Below are positions 45,230-56,121 of a stretch of 64,000 bases of DNA, in pieces. Positions within the stretch are counted from its first letter, which is position 1. Each line of letters begins with the position of its first letter. A model generated the notes under the pieces. The model made no database searches, was not told the DNA's origin, and saw only the letters and a list, made by a program, of their open reading frames with translations. Made by a program: the position numbers and the translations under genes. Source of the stretch: Mycobacterium sp. 155 (GTDB taxonomy: Bacteria; Actinomycetota; Actinomycetes; Mycobacteriales; Mycobacteriaceae). The stretch is taken from assembly GCF_000373905.1 (NCBI RefSeq), contig NZ_KB892705.1, forward strand, positions 2,723,463 through 2,787,462. The letters run 5' to 3'.

Positions 45230-45328
45230 TTCGATCCGAAAGCCGCTCCGGCGGCCAAGCCCCCGGCGGCGCGGCGCAGAACCGTCTGACGCGAAACCCC
45301 GCCCGGGCCGTTCCGGCGGTACTGTCAT
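45230..45328 (-). pseudogene. Decayed 5' fragment of a FAD oxidase gene
   Basis: The plus-strand run from 'gttcgatccgaa' to 'ggtactgtcatgtccgag' aligns base for base, with small indels, to the start of the FAD oxidase gene at 48531-48630 ('gttggatccgaa' to 'ggtaccgtcatgtccgaa'). The similarity continues some 40 nt upstream of the ATG. The peptide 'AAGAAFGSNRAS' mirrors 'AAGAVFGSNRAG' of the intact protein but is in another frame from the ATG. Only the signal-peptide region is left. Confidence 0.72.
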
Positions 45329-45579
45329 GTCCGAGCTGTGAGCTACCGGGCAATGAAAACCGGCCGGTCACACCGCGTGTCGCGCCATCTACCCAAGCTG
45401 CTGATGTCCCGGCCCTCTCAGTTCTGACGGAGCCGTAAATTTTGAACCGAGACCGACCGGGCTAGTGCCTGTTGACAAGATTCAAACGCTGACTGCATAT
45501 TAGTTTTGCTGTTGGTTAAGTCATGCTCGATCCTCGCTATCAGCAGCTAACACGAAAGCCCGGCTGCGAGGAGACGGTC
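45329..45579 (+). other. Intergenic region before the repeat-rich surface gene
   Basis: About 250 nt. The first ~40 nt are the old upstream region of the decayed FAD oxidase copy. 45430-45530 is AT-rich and probably holds the promoter of the following gene. No other feature seen. Confidence 0.5.
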
Positions 45580-47130
45580 ATGATCACCACCCGTAGCCAG
45601 CGGCTTGCCGCTGCAAGCTTGATGTCGGCCGCCCTCCTGATGAACACCATGAATGGTGCGATTGCCTCCGCGGATTCCGAGTCCGACCCCACCTCAGGTG
45701 CGAGTCAGGAGAACTCCAGCAGTTCGGCCGGTGACGCCAGCGACCGCAACGTCACGAGCACGGCTGTTTCAGGCCCAAGCACCGACAAACCCCGCTCCAC
45801 ACTCTCCGCACAGACGAACACCTCGACTCAAACGGCGGATACGGCCGACGCGGCGGATAAGACAGACACCACACCGTCAACCACCAAAGCGTCAGCGGAT
45901 CCACCCAGCGCAGACCGCAACATCACCACCACGACGACTTCCGGAGCCGGCCCCAACAAACCCCGCTCCACACTCTCCGCACAGACGAACACCTCCACTC
46001 AAACGGCGGATAAGACAGACACCACACCGTCAACCACCAAAGCGTCAGCAGATCCACCCAGCGCAGACCCCGGCATCACCACCACGACGACTTCCGGAAC
46101 CGACCCCAACAAACCCCGCTCCGCACTCTCCACGGAGACGGACACAGCCACGCCATCAGGCGCACAAGGCGTGTCAGACAACTCCGGCCAAGCTGCAGCT
46201 GAACCGATAGCCTTCACCAAAGCGGTGGAAGCCCTGCTCGCCGCGGCCGACCAGCAGGTCCCGGCAATTCCACTTCCCATTCCGGCCACCAAGATCACGC
46301 CGAGCGCCGCCTCCGGGAACAAATCGACCGTCGCGGAGGCACCGAACGATTCCGACATCGCCAAATCCGCGCAGCCGTCGACTTCCTCAACGAGGGTCAC
46401 CGTGACGTCTGACGTCGACACTGCCGTCACAGCGGTCGCTGAGGTGGCTGCATCGACGTCAATAGCCGAGATAATCGCGAAGGCCGCGACAGTGGCGGTT
46501 CAGTACGCCGTCATCTGCCTCATGCGGACATTGGCGACAGCCTCCAATTTCGTCCACGCCATCTTGCAGCTACCAGCAACTATCCGCGACATACTCGCCA
46601 CCCTGTGGATCACATCCAGTGTCGAGAGCCACCACGGGCTCTTTTCCGCCTCGGACGGCGGGCCCCTGAACCTGACCGCGCCGGCGAGTGTCCAGGACAG
46701 TTCGCCAGGTACCGTCGGCAGCTCCCTGGCGGTCGATCGCGGAGGCATAGAGGTGGACGGCGGGATCGTGCTGTTGGCCTCGTTGCAGCCGCAGTCAGCC
46801 GCATCGACGCTCGCCAAGGCGACGCCTCCGGGTCACTCGACATTGAGTCTGATAAAGAACGCGATCGCTGCCGTCGCGGTGTCGGTGTCGATATGGGCGC
46901 TGCTGTATGCCGCATTGCCAGGCCTGGGCGGCTTCCTCTCCTTCGGGGCAATCGGCGTGCGGATCGGCTATCGCCAGTCCAGCGCCGGAATCGCCTTGCG
47001 CAGCCCGGAATTGGCGCGTTTCGTGCGATCCGGGCCTATCGGCGTCGCACGTACCGGATCATTGGTTTCCGTTCATGTCCGCACCGCAGATGCCAACCAC
47101 ACGACCCGGCACCTTCAACGCATCGCCTAG
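45580..47130 (+). CDS. Repeat-rich exported surface protein
   Basis: 516 residues from ATG 45580 (GAGGAG six nt upstream). A signal peptide ('LAAASLMSAALLMNTMNGAIASA') precedes a Ser/Thr/Asp-rich, probably disordered stretch with two and a half copies of a ~51-residue repeat ('NKPRSTLSAQTNTSTQTAD', 'KTDTTPSTTKASADPPSAD'). A less ordered middle leads to a hydrophobic helix pair near 320-350 and a C-terminal hydrophobic module 'ALLYAALPGLGGFLSFGAIGVRIGYRQ', ending in a conserved-looking basic tail. It is probably envelope-attached and perhaps O-mannosylated. The function is unknown. Confidence 0.7.
   Translation: MITTRSQRLAAASLMSAALLMNTMNGAIASADSESDPTSGASQENSSSSAGDASDRNVTSTAVSGPSTDKPRSTLSAQTNTSTQTADTADAADKTDTTPSTTKASADPPSADRNITTTTTSGAGPNKPRSTLSAQTNTSTQTADKTDTTPSTTKASADPPSADPGITTTTTSGTDPNKPRSALSTETDTATPSGAQGVSDNSGQAAAEPIAFTKAVEALLAAADQQVPAIPLPIPATKITPSAASGNKSTVAEAPNDSDIAKSAQPSTSSTRVTVTSDVDTAVTAVAEVAASTSIAEIIAKAATVAVQYAVICLMRTLATASNFVHAILQLPATIRDILATLWITSSVESHHGLFSASDGGPLNLTAPASVQDSSPGTVGSSLAVDRGGIEVDGGIVLLASLQPQSAASTLAKATPPGHSTLSLIKNAIAAVAVSVSIWALLYAALPGLGGFLSFGAIGVRIGYRQSSAGIALRSPELARFVRSGPIGVARTGSLVSVHVRTADANHTTRHLQRIA
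45742..46150 (+). repeat. In-frame 153-bp tandem repeats in the surface gene
   Basis: A complete unit at 45909-46061 (153 bp, 51 codons) is followed by a partial unit from 46062. It is preceded by a unit from about 45742 that has an eight-residue insertion (TADTADAA). Runs such as 'aaaccccgctccacactctc' are identical between units, pointing to recent duplication. Confidence 0.85.
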
Positions 47131-47175
47131 CCGACACTTGTCCCGATTCCCGGGTTGCTCGCCGATAACGTCGCA

Positions 47176-48630
47176 TCAAAGGTTCAGGCCGGAGAACATC
47201 ACCCGCCCCGGGTCGTATTTCTGCCGGACGGCGGCCAGCCGGGAGAGGTTGGCGCCGAAATACCGTGACGCAGGCTGGTTCGCCTCGAGATAGTTCACGT
47301 AGCCGCCGACCGAATACGGTGCCACCGCTTGGTGAGCGGTGCTGAGCCAGCCGGCTGCTGCCGCCGGCGAGCCCGAGGTCTCCACATACCACTGGACCAG
47401 AGCCGACTGCCTTCGCCACGGGAAGGCGGTGTCCCCCGGCCCCACGCTGGCCAGCGCGCCGTCGAGCGCATGCATGATCACCAACGGACGCCCGGCCCCA
47501 TTGGGAAAAGCATTGAACGCCGCGGCGATCCCCTGGGCTGCGGCCGGGGTGATCGAGGGAAAGACGTCGGATCCGCCGACGTAGCCCAGCGGCGACGGAT
47601 TGAGGTTGTTGACGGCCAAGTACTGCACCAGGTCCAGGTAATTGAACGTGTGTTTCTCCACCCCGATGGGTTGCAGCCCCACCGCTTTGGAGACGGCGGC
47701 CGCCGCGGCGTCACCGCCGCCAGCCGGACAGGTGGCCAGGATGCGACAGTGCGCGCCACCCGGGTCGGTGATGGTGTCGGCCAGTGCCCAGCTGCTGCGG
47801 TCGGCGGTACGCAGCCAGTTCTGCCATCCGACCAGAACCTGCGCAAAAGCCGGCAACGGGAAACTGAGGCTGACGGCATCCACGTCGCTGGTGGGAAACG
47901 TGGCGAAGGTCAGCGCTGTCGTCACTCCGAAATTGCCACCGCCCCCGCCTTTTAGCGCCCAGAACAAATCGGGATGCTCGTTGGCCGATGCGGTGACACC
48001 CGCGCCACCGGGCAGCACCACCGTCGCCGACACCAATTGATCACACATCAGGCCCGCGTGCCGCGATTGCGCGCCCAACCCGCCACCCAAAGCGTGCCCG
48101 GCCGCGCCGACCGTCGGGCATGTCCCCGTCGGGATCCCCCTGCCAGCTGAGGCGAGGGCCTGGTGGATGGTGTACAGACCGGTCGCGGGCGTCACCGTGA
48201 CATACCCGGTGGCGGCGTCGTAGTTGACACCGCCTGGCAGCTGACGCAGGTCCAGGATCATGGCGCCGGTCGCGGTCGACGCACCCACATACGAATGCCC
48301 GCCGCCCCGGGGAGCGACCTTGAGGTTGTGGGCAGCAGCGAAGGCCATCGCCTTTTGCACTTCCACCGCCGAGGTCGGGATGACGACGGCCGCCGGTACG
48401 AAGTCGTTGAAGTTGGTGTTGAAAACCGCTTTGGCCGAGTCGAATTGCACGTTGTCCGGCAAAATCACCGGATCTTTGATAGCTGCGGAGAGGCCCTCCC
48501 AGCCGGAGGCGCTGGGCTCGGCACCCGCCCGGTTGGATCCGAACACCGCTCCGGCAGCCAACGCCCCCACGGCGCCCCGCAGGAATGTTTGACGCGAGAT
48601 CCCACGCGGTAACTCCCGCGGTACCGTCAT
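47176..48630 (-). CDS. Exported FAD-linked oxidase, berberine-bridge type
   Basis: 484 residues. The N-terminal signal ('SRQTFLRGAVGALAAGAVFG') resembles a Tat signal but has only one Arg of the pair. The FAD_binding_4 domain has 'VAPRGGGHSYVGAS' (His for 8-alpha linkage) and 'GTCPTVGAAGHALGGG' (Cys for 6-S linkage), so bicovalent FAD is likely. The BBE segment 'YVNYLEANQPASRYFGANLSRLAAVRQKYDPGRVMFSG' closes the protein. The substrate is unknown; such enzymes oxidise sugars or alkaloid-like compounds. ATG 48630 is the start. A decayed copy of its 5' end lies 3 kb away. Confidence 0.87.
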   Translation of the reverse strand: MTVPRELPRGISRQTFLRGAVGALAAGAVFGSNRAGAEPSASGWEGLSAAIKDPVILPDNVQFDSAKAVFNTNFNDFVPAAVVIPTSAVEVQKAMAFAAAHNLKVAPRGGGHSYVGASTATGAMILDLRQLPGGVNYDAATGYVTVTPATGLYTIHQALASAGRGIPTGTCPTVGAAGHALGGGLGAQSRHAGLMCDQLVSATVVLPGGAGVTASANEHPDLFWALKGGGGGNFGVTTALTFATFPTSDVDAVSLSFPLPAFAQVLVGWQNWLRTADRSSWALADTITDPGGAHCRILATCPAGGGDAAAAAVSKAVGLQPIGVEKHTFNYLDLVQYLAVNNLNPSPLGYVGGSDVFPSITPAAAQGIAAAFNAFPNGAGRPLVIMHALDGALASVGPGDTAFPWRRQSALVQWYVETSGSPAAAAGWLSTAHQAVAPYSVGGYVNYLEANQPASRYFGANLSRLAAVRQKYDPGRVMFSGLNL

Positions 48631-48821
48631 GTCCGAATTGTGGCCCAGCTGGCACGAAAAGCCGTACACAGCAGGATGTGTCGCGGTCTCAGTCCGATAA
48701 CCGATTCGTCTACAAAGCGTGAAGTTTGTGACCACCTTTGAGCAGGGAAAGGATGCCGGAGTTCGCAGCACCTCTGACCACTCGCGAATGTGGCGCCGAG
48801 CACGACTGACGCCAACGAAAA

Positions 48822-48848
48822 CACCCCCGGCCCATCGGACCGGGGGTG
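48822..48848 (-). terminator. Intrinsic terminator of groES-groEL1
   Basis: 'CACCCCCGG' (48822-48830) pairs with 'CCGGGGGTG' (48840-48848). Read on the minus strand the hairpin is followed by TTTTCG, 15 nt after the groEL1 stop. Confidence 0.88.
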
Positions 48849-48863
48849 CTCCGTACGCACTAC

Positions 48864-50489
<1,626 letters not shown>

Positions 50490-50531
50490 TTAATTTCCCC
50501 GTCGCTGCGCTCGCCCAAGGCAATACGCATA

Positions 50532-50576
50532 CCGCCCCGGACACCACCCGTGCTCACACGGGGATCTCCGGGGCGG
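50532..50576 (-). promoter_or_regulatory. Nested hairpin between groES and groEL1
   Basis: Outer arms 'CCGCCCCGG' (50532-50540) and 50568-50576 enclose an inner 'CCCGTG/CACGGG' stem (50548-50553, 50558-50563). No U run follows, so it is more likely an mRNA processing or stability element, or a partial attenuator, than a full terminator. Confidence 0.6.
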
Positions 50577-50589
50577 GACACGGGTGCTT

Positions 50590-50889
50590 TTACTTGGAGA
50601 CGACAGCCAGCACGTCGCGGGCCGACAGGATCAGGTACTCCTCGCCGTTGTACTTGATCTCGGTGCCGCCGTACTTGCTGTAGATGACGGTGTCGCCCTC
50701 GGCAACGTCCAGAGGGATCCGCTTGTCGCCGTCCTCATCCCAGCGGCCGGGGCCAACTGCGACGACGGTGCCTTCCTGCGGCTTTTCCTTGGCGGTGTCG
50801 GGGATGACCAGACCGGAAGCGGTCGTGGTCTCGGCCTCGTTGGCCTGAACGAGGATCTTGTCCTCGAGTGGCTTGATGTTGACTGCCAC
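50590..50889 (-). CDS. groES: Co-chaperonin GroES (10 kDa)
   Basis: 99 residues, the lid of the chaperonin: '[46 protein letters not shown]' with the mobile loop, then '[34 protein letters not shown]'. First gene of the bicistronic operon, with the CIRCE operator about 130 nt upstream. Confidence 0.97.
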   Translation of the reverse strand: MAVNIKPLEDKILVQANEAETTTASGLVIPDTAKEKPQEGTVVAVGPGRWDEDGDKRIPLDVAEGDTVIYSKYGGTEIKYNGEEYLILSARDVLAVVSK

Positions 50890-51194
50890 GATGGAAGCCC
50901 TCCACTTGTCGGGGTGTGGATCCGGGGGTATCCCAGATGCCGATTACCAGGTGTTCGTGGCATGCGCCCGTGCCCTCGCTCCGTCGTCGCGGGTGCCGGC
51001 GCTGGGGTTGGCCGCGTGCCACCTAGCACTCTATACATGCGAGTGCTAGCACTCAAGGTTGGGCTGTGACTATTTGGTCGTTTGTTCATTCACAGCGAAC
51101 ACAGTGGCGGTGCAGGTCGCGTCACAGCAGCCGGTGATCTCCAGCTTGTCCGCGGCAGTGCCGATGCGCGATCCGCCCGCGGCTTCTCGCTGGC
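50890..51194. other. Intergenic region groES-tsaD
   Basis: 305 nt holding the groES leader and CIRCE promoter. The rest (51060-51194) lies just beyond the tsaD stop, and no gene or strong terminator was seen there. Confidence 0.5.
51023..51049 (-). promoter_or_regulatory. CIRCE element (HrcA operator) of groES-groEL1
   Basis: 'CTAGCACTC'-N9-'GAGTGCTAG' is a perfect inverted repeat and matches the CIRCE consensus TTAGCACTC-N9-GAGTGCTAA except at the outermost bases. A TATAGA -10-like hexamer on the minus strand lies across its spacer, so HrcA would block RNA polymerase. A third half-site follows at 51045-51054. Confidence 0.93.
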
Positions 51195-52241
51195 TCACGC
51201 CACCTGACCCCGCACCACCGGTAGTCCAGGATCACTCGCGACGTCCAGCGGTGAGGGCTCGGCCCCCGCCGCGATGAGATGCGCTGCGAACGACGCGATC
51301 ATCGCGCCGTTATCGGTACACAATCGAGGCCGCGGGACCCGAAGTGTCAAACCTTCTGCGGCGCAACGTTCTTCGGCCATCTCACGCAGCCGCGAGTTGG
51401 CCGCCACGCCACCGGCGATCAGCAGTGTGGAGACTCCTAGGTCGGTGGCGGCACGCACGGCTTTACGGGTCAGCACGTCGGCGACCGCCTCCTGGAAGCC
51501 GGCCGCGACGTCAGCCTTGACCGCAGCGGAATGGACCGCTTCTTTTTCCCAGTGGCGCGCCACCGCCGTCTTCAGACCGGAGAAGCTGAACGCATACGGG
51601 TCGTCGCGCGGCCCGGTCATCCCACGAGGGAAGACGACGGCGTTGCGGTCACCCGTGCGGGCCAGGTCGTCGAGCACCTTGCCGCCGGGATAACCCAGCC
51701 CCAGCAGCCGGGCCACCTTGTCGTAGGCCTCGCCGGCGGCGTCGTCGACGGTGCTGCCCAACTCGATGATCGGCTCGCCGAGCGACCGGACGTGCAGCAA
51801 GTGGGTGTGTCCGCCGGAGACCAGCAGTCCGACGCTCTCCGGGAGCGGGCCGTGGTCGTACACGTCGGCGGCCAAATGCCCGCCGAGGTGGTTGACGGCG
51901 TAGAACGGCACATTCCAGCCGGCCGCATAGGCCTTGGCTGCGGCCACCCCGACCAGCAGAGCCCCGGCTAGGCCCGGACCGATGGTGGCGGCGACGACGT
52001 CGGGCCTCTCGATGCCCGCGGTGTCCAGCGCGCGCCGCATGGTGGGGCCGAGTGACTCCAGGTGGGCGCGCGACGCGATCTCGGGGACGACGCCGCCGAA
52101 CCGGGCGTGCTCGTCGACGCTGGACGCGACCTCGTCGGCAAGGAGAGAAACGGTTGCCGGCCCCCCGTCTTCCGGCAAGGAGAGCTCGGCGATGCCGACT
52201 CCGGTTTCGTCACAGGAACTTTCGATGGCCAGGATGATCAC
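51195..52241 (-). CDS. tsaD: tRNA N6-threonylcarbamoyladenosine transferase TsaD
   Basis: 348 residues (former Gcp) of the ASKHA fold; transfers threonylcarbamoyl to A37 of ANN-decoding tRNAs. '[15 protein letters not shown]' is the N-terminal phosphate loop, and '[16 protein letters not shown]' supplies the two metal-binding His. '[13 protein letters not shown]' and '[12 protein letters not shown]' complete the site. Translation starts at GTG 52241, overlapping the rimI stop (GTGA). It is the last gene of the alr-to-tsaD operon, with partners TsaB and TsaE encoded upstream. Confidence 0.96.
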   Translation of the reverse strand: MIILAIESSCDETGVGIAELSLPEDGGPATVSLLADEVASSVDEHARFGGVVPEIASRAHLESLGPTMRRALDTAGIERPDVVAATIGPGLAGALLVGVAAAKAYAAGWNVPFYAVNHLGGHLAADVYDHGPLPESVGLLVSGGHTHLLHVRSLGEPIIELGSTVDDAAGEAYDKVARLLGLGYPGGKVLDDLARTGDRNAVVFPRGMTGPRDDPYAFSFSGLKTAVARHWEKEAVHSAAVKADVAAGFQEAVADVLTRKAVRAATDLGVSTLLIAGGVAANSRLREMAEERCAAEGLTLRVPRPRLCTDNGAMIASFAAHLIAAGAEPSPLDVASDPGLPVVRGQVA

Positions 52242-52702
52242 GATGGACTCCGGGTAGGCAGGCGTTGCATGGTATAGGCGTCGGCACCGCTGACCCGGTA
52301 ATACCGTTTACGCAGACCGATGTTGACGAAGCCGACGCTCTCGTAGAGCTTGATCGCCGGTACGTTGTCGGTGCGGACTTCCAGGAAAACCATTCCACCC
52401 GAGGCTATCTCGAGCATGGCGTCGAGCAGCCGACGCCCGATGCCCTGGCCTTGGAAGTCGGGATCGACACCGATGGTGTGCACTTCGTACTCGTAGGGGC
52501 GGACCCGACCCAATCGGGAGATCCCGGCATAGCCGACGAGGCGTCCCTCGCAGCGCGCAGCGACGTAGTGGTTGTGCTTGGCGGCCAGCTCGGCGAAGAA
52601 GGCCCGTGCCGGCCAGGGATCGTCTCCGGGGAACAGCTGAGATTCCAGTTCCGCGCAGCGGTCGGCGTCGGCCTTGGTCAGCGCGCCGTACACGATGGTC
52701 AT
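52238..52702 (-). CDS. rimI: Ribosomal protein S18-alanine N-acetyltransferase-like GNAT
   Basis: 154 residues with the GNAT acetyl-CoA motif '[21 protein letters not shown]', and '[30 protein letters not shown]' at the C-terminus, typical of RimI. It acetylates protein N-termini. Overlaps both tsaB (ATGA) and tsaD (GTGA); this RimI/TsaB/TsaD clustering is common in bacteria. Confidence 0.92.
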   Translation of the reverse strand: MTIVYGALTKADADRCAELESQLFPGDDPWPARAFFAELAAKHNHYVAARCEGRLVGYAGISRLGRVRPYEYEVHTIGVDPDFQGQGIGRRLLDAMLEIASGGMVFLEVRTDNVPAIKLYESVGFVNIGLRKRYYRVSGADAYTMQRLPTRSPS

Positions 52703-53325
52703 TTCCGCGCCGCCACAGACGGTTTGGCGTCAGGCCGGCGCAGGTAGAGGGGGATCAGCGGAGCCGGGTTGCCCCAGTCGTTCACCGCAGCGACGAGGCC
52801 GTCCGGCGTCGGGTACACCGGTTCCAGGCGCGGCAGGTCGAACAGCGCGGTGTGCTCGGGCGATCCGGCCACTTCGTCGGCCCCGGCGGGCACGTCCGCG
52901 GGTGCGTTGACGGCCGGGCCCTCGATGCGGACCCCGTCGCGGTAGCGCGCCCAGTACACCTCACGGCGACGCGCGTCGGTAACCACCAGCACATCGCCCG
53001 AGGTACGCACCCCGATGGCGTCGAGGCTGCACACGCCGTACACGGGGACACCGAGTGCGTGCCCGAAGGCCGCGGCGCTCGCCATGCCGACCCGCAGCCC
53101 GGTGAAGGGGCCGGGACCGCAACCGACGACGACGGCGTCGAGGTCGGCCATCGTCAGCCCGGCATCGGCCAACGCAGCCAGCACATTCGGGGTGAGTTGC
53201 TCGGCATGCGCTCGCGGGTCGACGGTGACCCGTTCGGCCAGGATGGTCACGGTGCCGTCGTCGGCGCGCCGTGCCACCCCAGCGCTGACCGCGGGCGTTG
53301 CGGTGTCGATCGTCAGCAGGTTCAC
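52699..53325 (-). CDS. tsaB: tRNA t6A synthesis partner TsaB
   Basis: About 208 residues; non-catalytic partner of TsaD. 'LLTIDTATPAVSAGVARR' and 'VVVGCGPGPFTGLRVGMASAAAFGHALGVPVYGVCSLDAI' are the family hallmarks. GTG 53325 was chosen because it overlaps the tsaE stop (GTGA), as elsewhere in this operon; GTG 53343 is an in-frame alternative. Confidence 0.92.
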   Translation of the reverse strand: MNLLTIDTATPAVSAGVARRADDGTVTILAERVTVDPRAHAEQLTPNVLAALADAGLTMADLDAVVVGCGPGPFTGLRVGMASAAAFGHALGVPVYGVCSLDAIGVRTSGDVLVVTDARRREVYWARYRDGVRIEGPAVNAPADVPAGADEVAGSPEHTALFDLPRLEPVYPTPDGLVAAVNDWGNPAPLIPLYLRRPDAKPSVAARK

Positions 53326-53789
53326 GGCGCGCTCCACTGCCACGTCACGGTACGGACCTCACTGTCGGAGTCCCGGTCGATCCGGATGTCGAGATGGTGG
53401 TCGGACAACCGCTCGGCCAGTCCCTCACCCCACTCGACCACCACCACGGCGTCCTCCAGATCGGTGTCGAGGTCCAGCGCGTCGAGTTCACCGAGCAGAT
53501 CGGCTCCGGTGTGGTCGAGCAGCCGGTACATGTCGACGTGGATCATGGCAGGCCTGCCGGCTTGGCGCGCCCGATGCACCCGGGCCAGCACGAAGGTCGG
53601 CGACACCACGGGCCCGTCGACATCCATGGCTTGGGCAATGCCCTTGGCCAACACCGTCTTTCCCGCACCCAGCGGCCCGGACAGCACCACCACGTCGCCG
53701 GCGCTCAAGCCCGCACCCAGTGTGGCACCGAACACGATGGTGTCGTCGGCGGTCGACAGTTGCGCGGTTCCCGCGATGCGCTCAGTCAT
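53322..53789 (-). CDS. tsaE: tRNA t6A synthesis ATPase TsaE
   Basis: 155 residues with Walker A 'LSGPLGAGKTVLAKG' and a P-loop core continuing 'VSPTFVLARVHRA', 'MIHVDMYRLLD' and 'AVVVVEWGEGLAE'. It cycles ATP to reset the TsaB-TsaD complex. The start overlaps the end of the hydrolase gene by 8 nt. Confidence 0.93.
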   Translation of the reverse strand: MTERIAGTAQLSTADDTIVFGATLGAGLSAGDVVVLSGPLGAGKTVLAKGIAQAMDVDGPVVSPTFVLARVHRARQAGRPAMIHVDMYRLLDHTGADLLGELDALDLDTDLEDAVVVVEWGEGLAERLSDHHLDIRIDRDSDSEVRTVTWQWSAP

Positions 53790-54894
53790 GGGGCCGGATC
53801 CGGTCGCGCACCCGCCGCGACAATGTGACCAGCTTGGACGGGGTGGCCCGCTGGACCAATCCGACCAGCGCGTCGTCGATCACCTCGGGCTCCTCCAGTT
53901 GCACCAGATGGCCCGCTCCCCCGACGATCACCAACTCCGATTTGGGTAGCTGCGCGGCCATGACCTCTGAGTATTCCATCGGGGTGAGCAGGTCCCGATC
54001 ACCACAGGCGATCAATGTCGGCACCCGGGCCAACACCGGCAGGGCCGCCGTCTCGTCATGCACCTCGAGTGCGTGCAGGAACTCCACCACTGTCGTGATC
54101 GGCGTGCCGTGCATCATCTGCTCGGAGAACTCCACCACGCTGGGGCTGATCTTCTCGTCGCCGTAGGACGCGGCGCGCAGGATCGGGGCGATGACCGACC
54201 GCGCGGCACCGCGGGTGCGATGCACCGTCTTCGGTGCGTACCGCGCGGCGAACCGCACCACTTCCAGCGCCGGGTTGCGCAATATCTCGCCGAGCGGAGA
54301 CCGCGACACTCCTTCGGCGGCCGAGGCGATCAGGGCGGCACCTACGACCCTCGACGGGTAGCGCTTCGGGAACTGGCGGGCGTGCGACAGCACCGCCATG
54401 CCGCCCATCGAATGGCCCACGAGCACCACCGGGCCGCGCGGAACCGTCACCGCCAGCACGGATTCGAGGTCCTCGCCCAACTGCTCGACGGTGTAAGTGT
54501 CAGGCCCGGCTGTCCCCGACTGGCCGTGGCCACGCTGGTCGTAGAACACCATCCGCACCTGCGGACCCCATTGCTCGGCCAGCCGGGCCCGCTGAAAGTG
54601 GAAGGCACCCATCTCAAGACAGAATCCGTGGGCGAACACCACCGTAAGCGGGGCGTCGAGCGGTCCGACCTCGCGCACTGCGAGCGGCACTCCGTCGACG
54701 GTGGTGACGACCGAACTGCGGTCGGCGTCGAGTAGGTGAAAGTCCTCCCCGGCGTAGGGATCCTCGTCGAGGACCCGACGGCCCAGCGACCGTGCGACCG
54801 AGAGGCTCGCGACAGTGCCGACGGCGGTCAGTCCGGCTGCACCCGCCAGCCAGCGGGCCCGGTGATGGTGCTCATCGAAGGTGCTGCCGCTCAA
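53782..54894 (-). CDS. Alpha/beta-hydrolase, membrane-proximal
   Basis: 370 residues. A hydrophobic N-terminus ('[20 protein letters not shown]') could anchor or export it. The hydrolase fold has '[14 protein letters not shown]' (oxyanion), nucleophile '[14 protein letters not shown]', the acid in '[14 protein letters not shown]' and the His in '[13 protein letters not shown]'. The substrate is unknown. It starts at TTG 54894, overlapping the alr stop (TTGA), and lies between alr and the tsa genes in one operon. Confidence 0.86.
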   Translation of the reverse strand: MSGSTFDEHHHRARWLAGAAGLTAVGTVASLSVARSLGRRVLDEDPYAGEDFHLLDADRSSVVTTVDGVPLAVREVGPLDAPLTVVFAHGFCLEMGAFHFQRARLAEQWGPQVRMVFYDQRGHGQSGTAGPDTYTVEQLGEDLESVLAVTVPRGPVVLVGHSMGGMAVLSHARQFPKRYPSRVVGAALIASAAEGVSRSPLGEILRNPALEVVRFAARYAPKTVHRTRGAARSVIAPILRAASYGDEKISPSVVEFSEQMMHGTPITTVVEFLHALEVHDETAALPVLARVPTLIACGDRDLLTPMEYSEVMAAQLPKSELVIVGGAGHLVQLEEPEVIDDALVGLVQRATPSKLVTLSRRVRDRIRPHD

Positions 54895-56063
54895 TGGCTC
54901 TGGCCCGAAACGTAGGTGTGCACGACCCGGCCGCGCGGGCTGGTGACGATCTCGTAGTGGATGGTGTCGAGCAGATCCGCCCAGTCCTGTGCGGTGGGCT
55001 CACCCTGAGTGCCCGGCCCGAACAGGATGGCGTCGTCGCCCTCGGCGACGTCGGCCGCGTCAGGTCCGAGATCGACGACGAACTGGTCCATGCACACGCG
55101 CCCGACGGCACGCCGGCGCCTACCCCTGATCAGCACGTCGATCCGGCCGCTCAGAGCCCGGTAGACACCGTCGGCGTAGCCGATCGGCAGCAGCGCCAGT
55201 GTGGTGTCGCGGCGGGCGACCCACAGGTGGCCGTAGGACACCCCGTCCCCGGCTCGAACCGAACGCACCAGTGCCACTGGGCATTTCAAGGTCATCGCGG
55301 GCCGCAACCCCGTATCGCCCCGGTCCGGGACGGGGTTCAGACCGTAGACCGCGACTCCGGGCCGCACCATGTCGAAGGCCAGGTCGGGCCGGGTCATCAC
55401 GGCGGGTGAATTGCTCAGGTGGGCGATCTCGAAGGGCACTCCCTGTTGGCGGCCACGGTCGCGCATTTCAGTCAGCCGCTGCGCCTGCACGCCGTTGAAC
55501 GGATGCGCCGGGACGTCGCCGTGCACCAGGTGGCTCATGATCCCCCGCACCCGGATCGCCCCGTCGGTGTGGGCGCGGTGCAACGCGGTCAACATTGCGG
55601 GATAGTCGGCGGCGCTCACCCCGTTGCGGCTGAGCCCGGTGTCGACCTTCACCGACACTGTGGCGGTGCGGCCGGTCTGTGCGACCGCCAGCAGAACATC
55701 GTCGAGTTGGCGTGACGAGGACACCGCAATCTGGACATCGGCCGCCACGGCCGGGGCGAAGTCGGTTCCCGGCGTGTGCAGCCATGCCAGCACGGGGGCG
55801 GCGATCCCGCCCGCGCGCAGCGCCAGCGCCTCGGCGATGGTCGCGACGCCGAGTTCGGCGGCCCCTGCAGCGAGTGCGGCCTGGGCGGCCGGCACGGCGC
55901 CATGCCCGTAGCCGTCGGCCTTGACCACCGCCATGACCTGCGCCGCCCCGGCCAGCTCACGCAGCACGCCCACGTTGTGCCGGATGGCGCCGAGATCCAC
56001 CACTGCCTGCGGCGTTGCGCTCGGCGCCAGCGGGGTCGTGAGTTCGGTCGTCTGCATCGTCAT
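54891..56063 (-). CDS. alr: Alanine racemase
   Basis: About 390 residues; makes D-alanine for peptidoglycan and is the target of D-cycloserine. The PLP Lys is in '[12 protein letters not shown]' (about residue 43-54), the second catalytic base Tyr is in '[29 protein letters not shown]', and '[14 protein letters not shown]' lies near the C-terminus. Start candidates are ATG 56078, 56063 and 56057; the N-terminus 'MQTTE' of the last resembles the M. smegmatis enzyme. First gene of the overlapping operon running to tsaD. Confidence 0.94.
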   Translation of the reverse strand: MTMQTTELTTPLAPSATPQAVVDLGAIRHNVGVLRELAGAAQVMAVVKADGYGHGAVPAAQAALAAGAAELGVATIAEALALRAGGIAAPVLAWLHTPGTDFAPAVAADVQIAVSSSRQLDDVLLAVAQTGRTATVSVKVDTGLSRNGVSAADYPAMLTALHRAHTDGAIRVRGIMSHLVHGDVPAHPFNGVQAQRLTEMRDRGRQQGVPFEIAHLSNSPAVMTRPDLAFDMVRPGVAVYGLNPVPDRGDTGLRPAMTLKCPVALVRSVRAGDGVSYGHLWVARRDTTLALLPIGYADGVYRALSGRIDVLIRGRRRRAVGRVCMDQFVVDLGPDAADVAEGDDAILFGPGTQGEPTAQDWADLLDTIHYEIVTSPRGRVVHTYVSGQSH

Positions 56064-56121
56064 ATCACCGCCCGCCATTGTCCCAGAGACGACGAGCCCC
56101 CCGCACCAACAGCAGGCACGG

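Noticed and set aside
44946-45371. 141-codon minus-strand frame
   Set aside because: It is made of the decayed FAD oxidase fragment plus noise in mixed frames, not a gene.
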